A program made the position numbers and the translations under genes. The notes beneath the pieces were generated by a model. The model did not search any database. It was not told where the DNA came from and saw only the letters and a program-made list of their open reading frames with translations. Below are positions 8,639 through 18,118 of a stretch of 64,000 bases of DNA, one piece after another (position 1 is the stretch's first letter; the number at the start of each line of letters is the position of its first letter). Source of the DNA: Amycolatopsis palatopharyngis (GTDB lineage Bacteria; Actinomycetota; Actinomycetes; Mycobacteriales; Pseudonocardiaceae); contig NZ_PQHZ01000020.1 of assembly GCF_003385185.1 (NCBI RefSeq), positions 1-64,000 on the forward strand, given 5' to 3'.

Positions 8639-10126
8639 TCAGTCTGACATTCCGCCGGATGACGGCTCGAGCGCCGCGGTGACGGCTTCGAGTTCGACCA
8701 GTGCGGCGGTGAGGTCCTCGATGATCTCGCGGGCGATGAGGTGTGGGGCTGGGAGGTTGTCGGTGTCTTCGAGCGACTCGTCACCAAGCCACGTGATGTC
8801 CAGGTTGACCTTGTCGCGTGCGAGAAGGTCGTCGTAGGTGAACGACTTGAATCGTTCGGACTCGATCCGCTCTGAGCGCGCCTTTCCCGGCGCGTAACAC
8901 TCGACGAAATCGTCCAAGTGTTGACGGCGCAGCGGATTCTGCTTAGGCGTAAAATGTTGATTGGTACGCAGATCGTAGATCCAGAGTCTGTCGGTCCAGG
9001 GGCGTTCGGCCGCAGGCTTCTTGTCGAAAAACAGCACGTTCGCCTTGACGCCCTGTGCGTAGAAGATCCCCTTTGGCAGGCGCAACATGGTGTGCAGATC
9101 GAAGTCGCGGAGCAACTTGCGCCGCAGCGTCTCACCTGCACCGCCCTCGAAGAGCACATTGTCCGGCAGTACGACGGCCGCGCGGCCGTTGATGTCCAGG
9201 ATCGTGGCGATGTGCTGAAGGAAGTTGAGCTGCTTGTTTGCCGTGGTAACGACGAAGTCCTGGCGTTCGATCTCGCGGTCTTCGCGAACCTCCAGCCCAT
9301 CGGCGCCCACCATCGTCAACGAGGATTTACGACCGAACGGAGGGTTGGACAGAACAACAGACCAACGGCGGCCGGGGTCGGCGATCAGCGCGTCGCGCAC
9401 CTCGATCAATGAGTCCCCAGCCGGATCTCCGATGCCGTGCAGAATCAAGTTCATCGCGGCAAGGCGGGCCGTCCCGTCGACAAGCTCGTGGCCGTAGGCG
9501 AAGTCGTGCCGGAGATGGTCCCTCTCAGTGCGGGTCATCGACTCCGATCCACGGGAGGCATACTCGTGCGCTGCGAGCAGGAAGCCCGCCGTCCCTGCGG
9601 CGGGATCGACCACGGTGTCCTTCACCGTAGGCTGGACGCAGTCGACCATAGCCTGGATCACCGCGCGGGGCGTGAAGTATTGTCCGGCACCGGACTTGAT
9701 GTCTTCAGCTCCCTTGGACAGGAGCGCTTCGTAGGCGTCGCCCTTGATGTCGGTGCCGGTGGCCGACCAATTCTCCTTGTCGATGAGGTCGACGATGAGC
9801 CGCTTCAGTTTCGCGGGATCTTGGATCCGGTTCTGCGCCTTCCGGAAGATCGTTCCCAACACGCCTGGCCGCTTCCCGAGCTCTTCCAGAATGTGCCGGT
9901 ACTGCGTCTCCAGCGCGTCACCCCTGGCATCCAGCAGGGTCTGCCAGGAGTATTCCGACGGAACGATCTGCTGCGGATTGAGTTCGCGCGTTGCACGTTC
10001 ATGCGCCATCTTGAGAAAGAGCAGATAGGTGAGCTGCTCGACGTATTCGATCGTGCCGACGCCATCGTCACGCAACACGTTGCAGTAGGACCACAGCTTG
10101 TCGACCAACGACCGCGCGTTAAACAT
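8639..10126 (-). CDS. hsdM: Type I restriction-modification N6-adenine methyltransferase subunit
   Basis: HsdM methylates adenine in the recognition site and forms the modification core with HsdS. The 495-residue protein has the N-terminal helical HsdM_N domain (about 5-130), SAM-binding motif I as VVDPAAGTAGFLLAA (about 172-186) and catalytic motif IV NPPF (261-264). Length and motif order are typical of an intact subunit. It is the last gene of the hsdR-hsdS-hsdM operon, 21 nt after hsdS. Confidence 0.95.
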   Translation of the reverse strand: MFNARSLVDKLWSYCNVLRDDGVGTIEYVEQLTYLLFLKMAHERATRELNPQQIVPSEYSWQTLLDARGDALETQYRHILEELGKRPGVLGTIFRKAQNRIQDPAKLKRLIVDLIDKENWSATGTDIKGDAYEALLSKGAEDIKSGAGQYFTPRAVIQAMVDCVQPTVKDTVVDPAAGTAGFLLAAHEYASRGSESMTRTERDHLRHDFAYGHELVDGTARLAAMNLILHGIGDPAGDSLIEVRDALIADPGRRWSVVLSNPPFGRKSSLTMVGADGLEVREDREIERQDFVVTTANKQLNFLQHIATILDINGRAAVVLPDNVLFEGGAGETLRRKLLRDFDLHTMLRLPKGIFYAQGVKANVLFFDKKPAAERPWTDRLWIYDLRTNQHFTPKQNPLRRQHLDDFVECYAPGKARSERIESERFKSFTYDDLLARDKVNLDITWLGDESLEDTDNLPAPHLIAREIIEDLTAALVELEAVTAALEPSSGGMSD

Positions 10127-10147
10127 TGGCCAACTCTCCCAATAGGT

Positions 10148-11422
10148 TCATGTCAAATTGGTATCCACTTGCCCTCGAAGGAGCTCACCCGAGAAGGCAG
10201 TCATAAATAGTGCTCGCCGTAGGCGATTCACTCGATGTTGCGCCGTTTCGAGTGCCGACTCCTGCATCCTGACGCTGTCCAGACTTTCGCGAACTTGTGC
10301 GGCGATGCGCAACTGCTCACTAAGCGGGGGAAGCACTATCTCGACGTTCTTCAAGTCCGTTCCAGATATACCCATCTGCCCGGATGTTGTCTTTATCTTC
10401 GATTGAATCTGCTTCCTACCGTCTCCGAAACTGCACGCCAATGCGACGAAACCGGGATCTGCAAGATCAGGGTCTGGGCGCACGCGAATCAATTTGTCGG
10501 GATACGTGAGTGCGGGGATCCCGCCGGGAACCACAGCACATGCGCCGACATACTGCGAGTTCCCATTATAACGGGTGAATAGCAAGTCCCCGGGTTGCAG
10601 CAGCGCGTCGCTGCGCAGGAGATCCTCTGCCTCACGCTCCGAATAGCGCAGATCGGTTAGGTCGAGCGCCAATGGACGAACAGCACCGATTCGCAGGATT
10701 GGCGTGCCGTTAGGCTCCGCCTTCGCTCGCGATACAAAGATGCCATTACGCACACCAATGGATAGTCCGCCGATCAGGTGTCGTTTTCCGTTGACCTTGG
10801 CCAGCTCAGCGGAGACGATTGCAGCCCTAAGTCGCCTTGCTCGGCGGCCAGCCTGGTCAAAGTACGTAGCTGCCGCGTCGAGGCGAGAGAGATGGTCCTC
10901 AAGTAAATCCTGCAGTCGCTCCTGCTCATCCAAAGGAGGAATCGGAACAGGTAGCTGCTTGATCATTGAAAGACTTATCGATGCCAGATTTGTAGTCTGC
11001 TTGCCGTACCTCTCGAACCACTCCCTTGCGCACTCGTTGGCGAACCAAGCAAGGAGCTTTGGGCGCAGCGCTTCGTTGCGAATTCGCGCCCGAAACACGT
11101 GGTTCTGATGGATACAGCGAGGGATCTGTCCCTCCCATACCCATCCCCGCCCCAATTTGTCGCGATCGCCGCCCTCATTCAGCAATACATCGCCGGACTG
11201 AAGCTGAAGCCTATTAGCCGTAGATTCGGGCACACGGATTTCGGTCACCGATGAAAGATCGATGCGACCCCGCTGAACATTGGCGACACGCAAGTACGGC
11301 ACAAGGGGAATCGTTGGGTCCGATTGCTTCTTCGAATCTTTCGTTACACCGCCAACAACATCGGCGATTTCGCCTAGCAGTGCCCACGTCCAACCGTCGG
11401 GGATAGGGAGCAGAGGTGTCAT
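10148..11422 (-). CDS. hsdS: Type I restriction-modification specificity subunit
   Basis: HsdS reads the bipartite DNA target and docks HsdM and HsdR. The 424-residue protein has two target-recognition regions. The first starts at about residue 8 with GWTWALLGEIADVVGG and ends in the conserved helix LPVPIPPLDEQERL. The second ends in the parallel segment VEIVLPPLSEQLRIA. Each is followed by a long helix (LLEDHLSRLDAAATY and the later matching helix). Both halves are present, so it appears complete. Its ATG overlaps the stop of hsdR (ATGA). The base and codon use inside the recognition regions look more AT-rich than the flanking genes, as is common for recombining hsdS. Confidence 0.93.
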   Translation of the reverse strand: MTPLLPIPDGWTWALLGEIADVVGGVTKDSKKQSDPTIPLVPYLRVANVQRGRIDLSSVTEIRVPESTANRLQLQSGDVLLNEGGDRDKLGRGWVWEGQIPRCIHQNHVFRARIRNEALRPKLLAWFANECAREWFERYGKQTTNLASISLSMIKQLPVPIPPLDEQERLQDLLEDHLSRLDAAATYFDQAGRRARRLRAAIVSAELAKVNGKRHLIGGLSIGVRNGIFVSRAKAEPNGTPILRIGAVRPLALDLTDLRYSEREAEDLLRSDALLQPGDLLFTRYNGNSQYVGACAVVPGGIPALTYPDKLIRVRPDPDLADPGFVALACSFGDGRKQIQSKIKTTSGQMGISGTDLKNVEIVLPPLSEQLRIAAQVRESLDSVRMQESALETAQHRVNRLRRALFMTAFSGELLRGQVDTNLT

Positions 11423-14172
11423 GCAGGCAGTTCCCTGTTCAGTTCGTCCAGCAGTTCGGCCGCACGGGACACGCCAAGGTCACGGAGGGCGCCGTCGGCA
11501 CCGCCGCGGTCGGTGAAGGGGGCTCGGTCAAGGTCTTCGGGGGTGATACCGGCCGAGGACGCGACTACCTCGACCATGCGATCGAGCCACCACCTCTCGG
11601 TCTCACTGAACCTGGCTCCAGCATGTTCTTGCTGGTTTAGCCACGCAGCGTAGCGCTCACGAATTCGGTCAGCGTAAGGGACCAGCTCTTCGTCTTCGCC
11701 GATCGTGAAGCGTATGAGAGACACCAAGTCGGTGAGGGTGTGGCGGGTACTGCGGCGGACGCGACCAGCCGCGATGGCCTCGTAGGCGGCCCAGAGCACC
11801 TCGGGGGTCCAGTTGTAGGGAGGCCGGCTGATCCGGTCCGCCAGTTCCTGGATGTCGTCGAAGGAGATGTGACGTTCTCGGGCCTCGGTCATCAGTTGAA
11901 TGGCAGTGATCTCGTCGCGGTGCTCTGCGAGGTACTGCGACCAGCTTTCGACGAGAGACCGGGCGCGGTCGGTGTCGACCACGCCGTGTGCGTCCAAGAG
12001 CACGTCCACACTGACCTCGTCGATGATCTGGTCGTGAGCGCGTCGGAGTTCGAGGATCCGGTTGCGCAGCTCGGGGTTGGCCGCCAAGGGCTCGATCGCG
12101 CTATCGAGGAGCTGCTGAACGACAGCGGCCGGGTCAGCGGCCCCCAGGACCGCGTGGGCCTGCTTGTCCGGGTCGACCGCATCCACGAGACCGCGAACGA
12201 TGGCCTGGACTGCGTTGCCCGCAACCAGGTCCAGCTCGGCCCGCTCGGCGGGCGTGAGTTGCAACTCTAAGGCCGTCAAGCGTGAAGCGAGAGTCGCGGT
12301 CTCATCCTCAGTGAGTGTGAGCGTGGCCACCTTGTCCAGCAACTTCTTCAGGCTGATGCCCTTCTGGCGGTTCAGGGGCGGGTCGACGAAGTCGTGCTCG
12401 GTGACCCCGACGGCGTCGACAATGACGAATCGGGTCTTCTCGGTGGCGTCCGGAGTGACAGCGCGGAAGTCGGCAGAGGAGATCGTGCGTGCTCCGCGGC
12501 CCTTCATCTGCTCGAAGTACTGTGCCGAACGCACGTCACGCATGAAGAACACGCACTCCAGCGCCTTGACGTCGGTGCCTGTGGCGATCATGTCCACGGT
12601 GACCGCGATCCGCAGGACCGTCGAGGTGCGGAACGCTTGGAGCCGCCCCTTGGGGTCCTTCGCGTTGTAGGTGATCTTGGCGGCGAAGTCGTTGCCCTTG
12701 CCAAATACCTCCCGCACCGTCGTGACGACCTCCTCGGCGTGGTTGTCGTCCTTGCAGAAGATCAACGTCTTGGGCACGGCCGAGCGGCCGGGGAAGATCT
12801 CGGGCAGCTTGTCGCGGAAAGTCTCCAGCACCAGCCGGATCTGACTGGTGGAGGTCACCGCGCGGTCCAGCTGCCTACTGGTGTAGACGAGATCCTCGTT
12901 GAGCGCCTCTAGGCGTTGCACACGGGTGCGGCGATCCACCATCGGCACGACGGTGCCCGCCTCGATCTCGGAGCCGTCGGCGGTGATCTGTGTCTTGATC
13001 CGGTACAGGTCGAAGTCGACGTTGACCAGGTCAGCCACCGACTCGGGGTAGGTGTACTCGGATACCAGGTTCTGGCGGAAGAATCCGAAGGTCTGCTTGC
13101 CGGGCGTGGCGGTCAGGCCGACGACGTGGACGTCGAAGTACTCCAGCACCCCGCGCCAGACTCCGTAAATGGAGCGGTGCGCCTCGTCGACGATGACCAG
13201 GTCGAAGCTCTCCGGCGGCAGCAGTCGGTTGTACGCGACGGTGACCGGCGCCTCGGGGACGTAGCCATCCAGGCCGGGATCGTCGCCCTCGGCCACGTCC
13301 TCGTTCTTGAGCACCTTGAACACCCGCTGGATCGTGGAGATCGCCACCTGGGTGGAGCCAAGCATCCCCGCGCTGGTGAGCTTGTCGACGTTGTAGATCT
13401 CGGTGAAGCGGCGTCCGTCGTCGGGTGTGCGGTAGTTCTGGAATTCCGCCAGCGTCTGATCGCCGAGGTTGTTGCGATCCACCAAGAACAGTACCCGGTT
13501 AAAGCCACCGAACTTCAGCAGCCGGTAGGACTCGGCGACCGCCGTAAAGGTCTTGCCGGCGCCGGTGGCCATCTGCACCAGCGAACGGTCGAACCGCTGC
13601 TCAGCCAGCGACTTCTCGATCCCACGGATCGCGGCGACCTGAGCCTTGCGCATCGGTCGCTCGTCCAGCACCGGCAGTGTCCGCACCTTGGCTCGCCAGG
13701 TCGGCCGGGCCGGGTCGCGCTCAGCGTCCCGCAGGACGCGGGCGAGTGTCTCCGGCTTGGGAACGTTGAACAGCCGCCGGGACCGAGGCTGGGGGTCGTA
13801 GCCGTTGGTGAAGTGGGTCTCCGTGCCGCTGGCCTCGAAGACGAACGGCAAGCGCCCGTCCACGGTCAACGCCTTCAGCCGCACCTCGGGCGGCAACCCC
13901 TCGGCGTACATGGCGGACTGCCACTCAACGCCGGACAGGGTGGTCCCTACCGACTTGGCCTCGATGACCCCGACTACCCGCTTGTCGACGTAAAGTAGGT
14001 AGTCCACACGGCCGTGCCCCTTGGCCATGATCATCTCGCGGACCGCGATACCCAGGCCGGCGAACAAGTTGATGTGCTTCCGATCCTGGACCAACCATCC
14101 GGCATCAGCCAACTGTTGATCGATGAGCACCCGCGCCCGCTGCTCAGCGGCAAGCCTGGGATCGTCCGTCAC
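11419..14172 (-). CDS. hsdR: Type I restriction-modification endonuclease/translocase subunit
   Basis: HsdR is the motor and nuclease that cuts unmodified DNA. The 917-residue protein has the PD-(D/E)XK nuclease site (Asp57, Glu71-x-Lys73 within VGVIEAKSVG), Walker A MATGAGKT (201-208) and a DEAH box (329-332), followed by the second helicase lobe and a C-terminal EcoEI-type domain. I start it at GTG 14172, which has GGAGG eight bases upstream; the longer frame adds unrelated residues. It is first in the operon, with gene order R-S-M. Confidence 0.95.
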   Translation of the reverse strand: MTDDPRLAAEQRARVLIDQQLADAGWLVQDRKHINLFAGLGIAVREMIMAKGHGRVDYLLYVDKRVVGVIEAKSVGTTLSGVEWQSAMYAEGLPPEVRLKALTVDGRLPFVFEASGTETHFTNGYDPQPRSRRLFNVPKPETLARVLRDAERDPARPTWRAKVRTLPVLDERPMRKAQVAAIRGIEKSLAEQRFDRSLVQMATGAGKTFTAVAESYRLLKFGGFNRVLFLVDRNNLGDQTLAEFQNYRTPDDGRRFTEIYNVDKLTSAGMLGSTQVAISTIQRVFKVLKNEDVAEGDDPGLDGYVPEAPVTVAYNRLLPPESFDLVIVDEAHRSIYGVWRGVLEYFDVHVVGLTATPGKQTFGFFRQNLVSEYTYPESVADLVNVDFDLYRIKTQITADGSEIEAGTVVPMVDRRTRVQRLEALNEDLVYTSRQLDRAVTSTSQIRLVLETFRDKLPEIFPGRSAVPKTLIFCKDDNHAEEVVTTVREVFGKGNDFAAKITYNAKDPKGRLQAFRTSTVLRIAVTVDMIATGTDVKALECVFFMRDVRSAQYFEQMKGRGARTISSADFRAVTPDATEKTRFVIVDAVGVTEHDFVDPPLNRQKGISLKKLLDKVATLTLTEDETATLASRLTALELQLTPAERAELDLVAGNAVQAIVRGLVDAVDPDKQAHAVLGAADPAAVVQQLLDSAIEPLAANPELRNRILELRRAHDQIIDEVSVDVLLDAHGVVDTDRARSLVESWSQYLAEHRDEITAIQLMTEARERHISFDDIQELADRISRPPYNWTPEVLWAAYEAIAAGRVRRSTRHTLTDLVSLIRFTIGEDEELVPYADRIRERYAAWLNQQEHAGARFSETERWWLDRMVEVVASSAGITPEDLDRAPFTDRGGADGALRDLGVSRAAELLDELNRELPA

Positions 14173-14310
14173 CCCACTGCCTCCCCCACGCTGTCGTGTC
14201 GACCACAGAAGTATCTTCCACCACGGGCAGACCAGCGTAGGTAGCACTGACGCTGGAGCTGCTGACATGAAGATCGCCTGCCGACCTCTGCAAGTTACAC
14301 ACCGACAAGT

Positions 14311-15426
14311 TCAAAACTCCACACGAGGCCGTTCGCTGATATCCCTGTTGAGCAGAGTACGAACGTCCGCTTTGGGAAGCCCTGAGCGGTGGATAAACTC
14401 AGGGAATGAGACGCCGGTCGTTTCCGTGAGTTCCAGCGCGCGTCGTAGGAGTACCGGAGCCTCCGGGTTTCCCAGCGGGCCAGGCTCTACCTTGCGCCAT
14501 CCTCGCACGGACAAGGCTTTCCATGCCTGCGCGTAAGTGTGCTCACTCATGACCCCGAGCGTCTTTGCCCTGACCAGCAGGGCCGCAAGTGAGACGTGCC
14601 ACTTTGCCTTCAGGCGGAGAAATGTGGGCCAGTCGAGTCGGGCCGGAAGTTCGGGTTTGATGTCGTCGGCTGGCATGAGGAATGCGGCGGCGAACTCGTT
14701 GGCTTGATTCTCGGTAGCCTTGTCGCCGATTTGGCCATTGATGCCATGTAGGACGAGATGTCCTAGTTCGTGGGCTGCGTCGAAGCGTGAGCGGTCGCGC
14801 AATCCCTTGTCGGCTCCGAGAGCGACCACCGGCCTGTCAGGGAAGTCGACGCAGAATGCATCGACTTTCTCGATGCTGACACGGAAGCGAACAACGACTA
14901 TCCCGTTCATTTCGAGCAGTCTCACGACGTCCTGAATTGGACCACGAGGCACGTTCCAGTGGCTTCGCGTCTGTGCCGCGGCGTGTTCGATATCGGTGGC
15001 TTGTAGAGGCTGTCCTTCGTCGGCAGGAACGCGCGGCAGGTTGAGATCCGGCAGCGCGACGTATTTTTCGAGCTCGAGTGCGAGTTCCCGTGTGAGGTGC
15101 ACGTAGGCCAGTGCTTGTTGGCGATCTCGAGGAGAGGTGGACCTGAGGCTTCGGAAGAATCCGTTGAGCTGCTCCTGAGCAGGGGGACGGGCAGGGGCGG
15201 CGAAGAAAGACGGTGGCACGCGTAGCGCCACCGAGAGCCGACGCAGGGTCGATGCGGCGGGCCGGGTGTGCCCGTTCTCGAACTGGCTGACCGAGGCCGC
15301 CGTGACGGAGCCGACTTCTCGAGCCAGTTGCACCTGGGTAAGCCCTCGAAGCTCGCGCGCCATCCGCAGTCTGGCCCGGTCGAACAGGGCCGCGATGTCG
15401 CCGGGGTCCAATTGCGGGTCGTTCAC
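14311..15426 (-). CDS. XRE-family regulator fused to an ImmA/IrrE metallopeptidase domain
   Basis: The 371-residue protein has an N-terminal XRE helix-turn-helix (about residues 15-75, including LTQVQLAREVGSVTAASVSQ) and a C-terminal ImmA/IrrE peptidase domain with zinc motif HELGH at 219-223. Proteins of this kind repress nearby genes and cleave themselves or a partner on a stress signal, as known for phage and ICE repressors. It lies between the restriction operon (138 nt from hsdR) and the divergent CBASS operon, so it may regulate either one. Confidence 0.88.
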   Translation of the reverse strand: MNDPQLDPGDIAALFDRARLRMARELRGLTQVQLAREVGSVTAASVSQFENGHTRPAASTLRRLSVALRVPPSFFAAPARPPAQEQLNGFFRSLRSTSPRDRQQALAYVHLTRELALELEKYVALPDLNLPRVPADEGQPLQATDIEHAAAQTRSHWNVPRGPIQDVVRLLEMNGIVVVRFRVSIEKVDAFCVDFPDRPVVALGADKGLRDRSRFDAAHELGHLVLHGINGQIGDKATENQANEFAAAFLMPADDIKPELPARLDWPTFLRLKAKWHVSLAALLVRAKTLGVMSEHTYAQAWKALSVRGWRKVEPGPLGNPEAPVLLRRALELTETTGVSFPEFIHRSGLPKADVRTLLNRDISERPRVEF

Positions 15427-15702
15427 GTCTTGTCTCCGCGCCAGTCCACGTCCGCTGGTGAGCGGACGATTCTCGATCTTGATCGGTCCGCTCGCATCTT
15501 AGGCATACCTTGGTTACCACTGAGTCAAGTTGCGTCCACTTCCGCCGACACGCCCGGGTGAGATGTGGCGACTCGGCGGCAATCTTCGCCGTGTACTCTA
15601 CCTGAAACCAAGAAGATGATGCTCAAATCTGAGGCAATCGCACTCGGGGGATGGAGTCGTAGAAGTGAGGGTTCAGGAGTGCGCGGGGGACTTCAGGGGG
15701 TT

Positions 15703-16698
15703 GTGGACGTGACGCCGACGATCACGCATGCCGACGTGGCGGCCTTCGCGGAACGGGCGGTGAACCTGCCGCGCCAGACCGCGATCGACAGGCGAAAGCA
15801 GGTGAACACACTGCGCGACCGGCTGACGTCGCACATCGCGGACAACCCCGGGTTTTCGCTGGTGAAGATGCTGCACGCGGGCTCGGTGGCCAAGGGGACG
15901 GCGCTACGTACATTCAACGACTTCGACGTGGCGATCTACGTCAAGCGCGACGACGCCCCCGTCGAGGAAGCCGAACTGGTGGAGTGGATCAGCGCACGGC
16001 TCCGTGCGGCGTACAAGGGACTGCTCGACCCGTCCCAGATCACGCCGGGCACGCACTGCGTGAACGTCCACTTCAAGTCCACCGGCACCGATGTCGATGT
16101 CGTGCCGGTGCTCTACGAAGGCGACGCGGATGATCGCGGTTACCTGATCGCCAAGGACGCCGTTGACCGGACCGACTGGTTGCTCACCAGCGTCCGGCTG
16201 CACCTCGACTTCGTTCAGGTCCGGAAGAATGACTGTCCTGACGACTGGGCACAGGTGGTGCGCCTGGTGAAGTGGTGGGTCCGCGAGCAGGTCATGAGCA
16301 GCCCTCCGAGAGACAAGTTCCGGTTCAAGTCGTTCATGATCGAACTGCTCTGCGCGCACCTTCTGGATACCGCGCGCGTCGACTTCACCGACTACGCCAC
16401 CGCGTTGGAGGGCTTCTTCGACTACATCGTACGCACGGAGCTCGGCGAACGGATCGCGTTCGACACGTATTACCCGGCGTCGGACCTGCCGAACACACGG
16501 GTCGGGGAGATCGAGATCTTCGACCCGGTCAACCCGGCGAACAACACCGCCCGCCTGTATGAGCACCGGGACCGTGTTCGGATCGTGGACGCGGCCGAGG
16601 CCGCCCTGGACGCCATCACCGAGGCGAGCTTCGCCACGACGAAGGACCAGGCCGTGAAGTGTTGGCAGGTCGTGCTCGGCAGCAGGTTCCGGGGGTAG
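15703..16698 (+). CDS. CBASS CD-NTase (cGAS/DncV-like nucleotidyltransferase)
   Basis: Synthesises a cyclic oligonucleotide alarm signal on phage infection. The 331-residue protein has the nucleotidyltransferase site: Gly60-Ser61 in HAGSVAKGTALR, the metal-binding pair NDFD (Asp73, Asp75), and a third acidic position in TDVDVV (about 130-132). GTG 15703 follows a GGGGG-rich site at 15691-15700 and gives the usual N-terminus for this family. The frame extends upstream to 15565 but the extra residues look random. The protein product clade (C or D) cannot be fixed by eye. It starts a four-gene overlapping operon. Confidence 0.88.
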   Translation: MDVTPTITHADVAAFAERAVNLPRQTAIDRRKQVNTLRDRLTSHIADNPGFSLVKMLHAGSVAKGTALRTFNDFDVAIYVKRDDAPVEEAELVEWISARLRAAYKGLLDPSQITPGTHCVNVHFKSTGTDVDVVPVLYEGDADDRGYLIAKDAVDRTDWLLTSVRLHLDFVQVRKNDCPDDWAQVVRLVKWWVREQVMSSPPRDKFRFKSFMIELLCAHLLDTARVDFTDYATALEGFFDYIVRTELGERIAFDTYYPASDLPNTRVGEIEIFDPVNPANNTARLYEHRDRVRIVDAAEAALDAITEASFATTKDQAVKCWQVVLGSRFRG

Positions 16699-16700
16699 CC

Positions 16701-17213
16701 ATGACCACCTCCTACACGCGCTCAGAGTCCGCGACCTACAGCCTGACCTCCGCCAAATACGTCGCCTCGAAGATCGCCACCGATCTGCGGCAGGTGCAAC
16801 GCTACTACGGCCGCCCCTCCGACACCGACATCGCGGACTACGCCTTGGAGGCGGCGCTGCTGTCCCACGGCGACTACGTCGACAAGGTCATCTACGGCTT
16901 CCAGCGTAACGGGGCCTGGGTTCCCGTCACGCTGGAGTACACCAGCGCCAACGGAACCCTGGTTGCAGACGATCGCGCAGGCGGGATCGACCGCCACGCC
17001 GACACCAGCGGCACCGTGTTCACCAGCTTCCTGCACTACAGCTCGAAATGGTCCCAACTGACCGGCACCGACCGGGACAACTTCACCGAACTGCTGCCCT
17101 TCACTCGCGCCAACGCCCCCGCCCCCGGCTACACGGGCGGTTACCACACCTCCGACCGCACCTACTCGGCCCACGGGACGGGATTCACCAGGAGCACCTA
17201 CCGATCACTATGA
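16701..17213 (+). CDS. cap7: Bacterial HORMA-domain protein (Cap7)
   Basis: The 170-residue protein begins MTTSYTRSESATYS and has LTSAKYVASKIATDLRQVQ followed by YGRPSDTDIADY and VDKVIYGFQRNG, the pattern of short bacterial HORMA proteins of type III CBASS. In known systems HORMA binds a peptide from the phage, then binds and switches on the CD-NTase. It starts 2 nt after the CD-NTase stop; its own stop overlaps the ATPase start. Only one HORMA gene is present, as in the single-HORMA subtype. Confidence 0.8.
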   Translation: MTTSYTRSESATYSLTSAKYVASKIATDLRQVQRYYGRPSDTDIADYALEAALLSHGDYVDKVIYGFQRNGAWVPVTLEYTSANGTLVADDRAGGIDRHADTSGTVFTSFLHYSSKWSQLTGTDRDNFTELLPFTRANAPAPGYTGGYHTSDRTYSAHGTGFTRSTYRSL

Positions 17214-18118
17214 CCACCAGCAACGATCTGTTCGAGGACGACCTCGACCTCCCTGATCCCCTCGCCCAGCAGCGCTACGCACGCTTGATCGGGCTCGACC
17301 ACGTCAAGACCCGTCTGGCCAAAGAAGCCGAACTGATCCTGCAACCGCACCTGTTGCGTGAGTGGAGTCTCCGCGCCCACGACACCGTGCTGCCCGCAGT
17401 CGACCGGCTGACTCACCGACCGCCGCTGATCATCTTCGCTGGCGACGTCGGCACCGGGAAAACCACCCTCGCGGAGACCTTCGCCGACACCATCGCCCGT
17501 CGGCACCGCATCGACGTGCGCGTCAAGCGGCTGAGCCTGCGCGCCCGCGGCACCGGCGCCGTCGGCGAAATGACCCGGCTGATCGGGACCGCATTCGACG
17601 TCGTACTCGACGAGGCCCGCGCCGCCGGTTCGACACGACCCACCATCCTCGTCATCGACGAGGCCGACGCCCTGGCCCAATCCCGCGAAGCCAGCCAAAT
17701 GCACCACGAGGACCGAGCCGGGGTAAACGCGCTGATCCGCGGCATCAGCCAGATCGCCACCGAAGCACCCGGCGTCCTGGTCATCATGTGCACCAACCGC
17801 ATCGGCGCCCTCGATCCCGCGATCCGTCGCAGGGCCGCAGCCGAGTTCGATTTCGTCCGCCCCCACGACGCCCAGCGCGCTGCCATTCTCACCGCTCTTT
17901 TCGAGGGAATTCACCTCAGCCCGTCGAACCTGGATCACCTGGTAGAGCTGACCGGACCAGACGGGCGCGGATACGGCCACACCTACTCCGACCTGGTCGA
18001 CCGAGTGCTCGCCGCGACCTGCCTGGCCGCCTATCCCGACAATCCCATCACCGCCGAGCTCATCGCCGAGCAAGTCCGCACCTGCCCACCAACGCCTCCG
18101 TTCACGGCCCAGTCATGA
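17210..18118 (+). CDS. cap6: TRIP13-like AAA+ ATPase (Cap6)
   Basis: Known TRIP13/Pch2 homologues in CBASS pull apart the HORMA-CD-NTase complex and keep signalling off. The 302-residue protein has Walker A GDVGTGKTT (78-86), Walker B TILVIDEADAL (about 146-155) and a sensor region ending in CTNRIGALDPAIRRRAA. ATG 17210 overlaps the HORMA stop (ATGA); the frame is open further upstream but only shadows the HORMA gene. Its TGA overlaps the effector ATG. Confidence 0.88.
   Translation: MTTSNDLFEDDLDLPDPLAQQRYARLIGLDHVKTRLAKEAELILQPHLLREWSLRAHDTVLPAVDRLTHRPPLIIFAGDVGTGKTTLAETFADTIARRHRIDVRVKRLSLRARGTGAVGEMTRLIGTAFDVVLDEARAAGSTRPTILVIDEADALAQSREASQMHHEDRAGVNALIRGISQIATEAPGVLVIMCTNRIGALDPAIRRRAAAEFDFVRPHDAQRAAILTALFEGIHLSPSNLDHLVELTGPDGRGYGHTYSDLVDRVLAATCLAAYPDNPITAELIAEQVRTCPPTPPFTAQS

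Noticed and set aside
12916-13998. Plus-strand open frame of 360 codons
   Set aside because: It is antisense to hsdR, whose helicase motifs are on the minus strand, and its translation is rich in V, D, G and L with no family pattern.
17362-18114. Upstream extension of the Cap4 frame
   Set aside because: It is the antiphase shadow of the Cap6 gene and reads as Arg/Pro-rich noise. The overlap start at 18115 is better.
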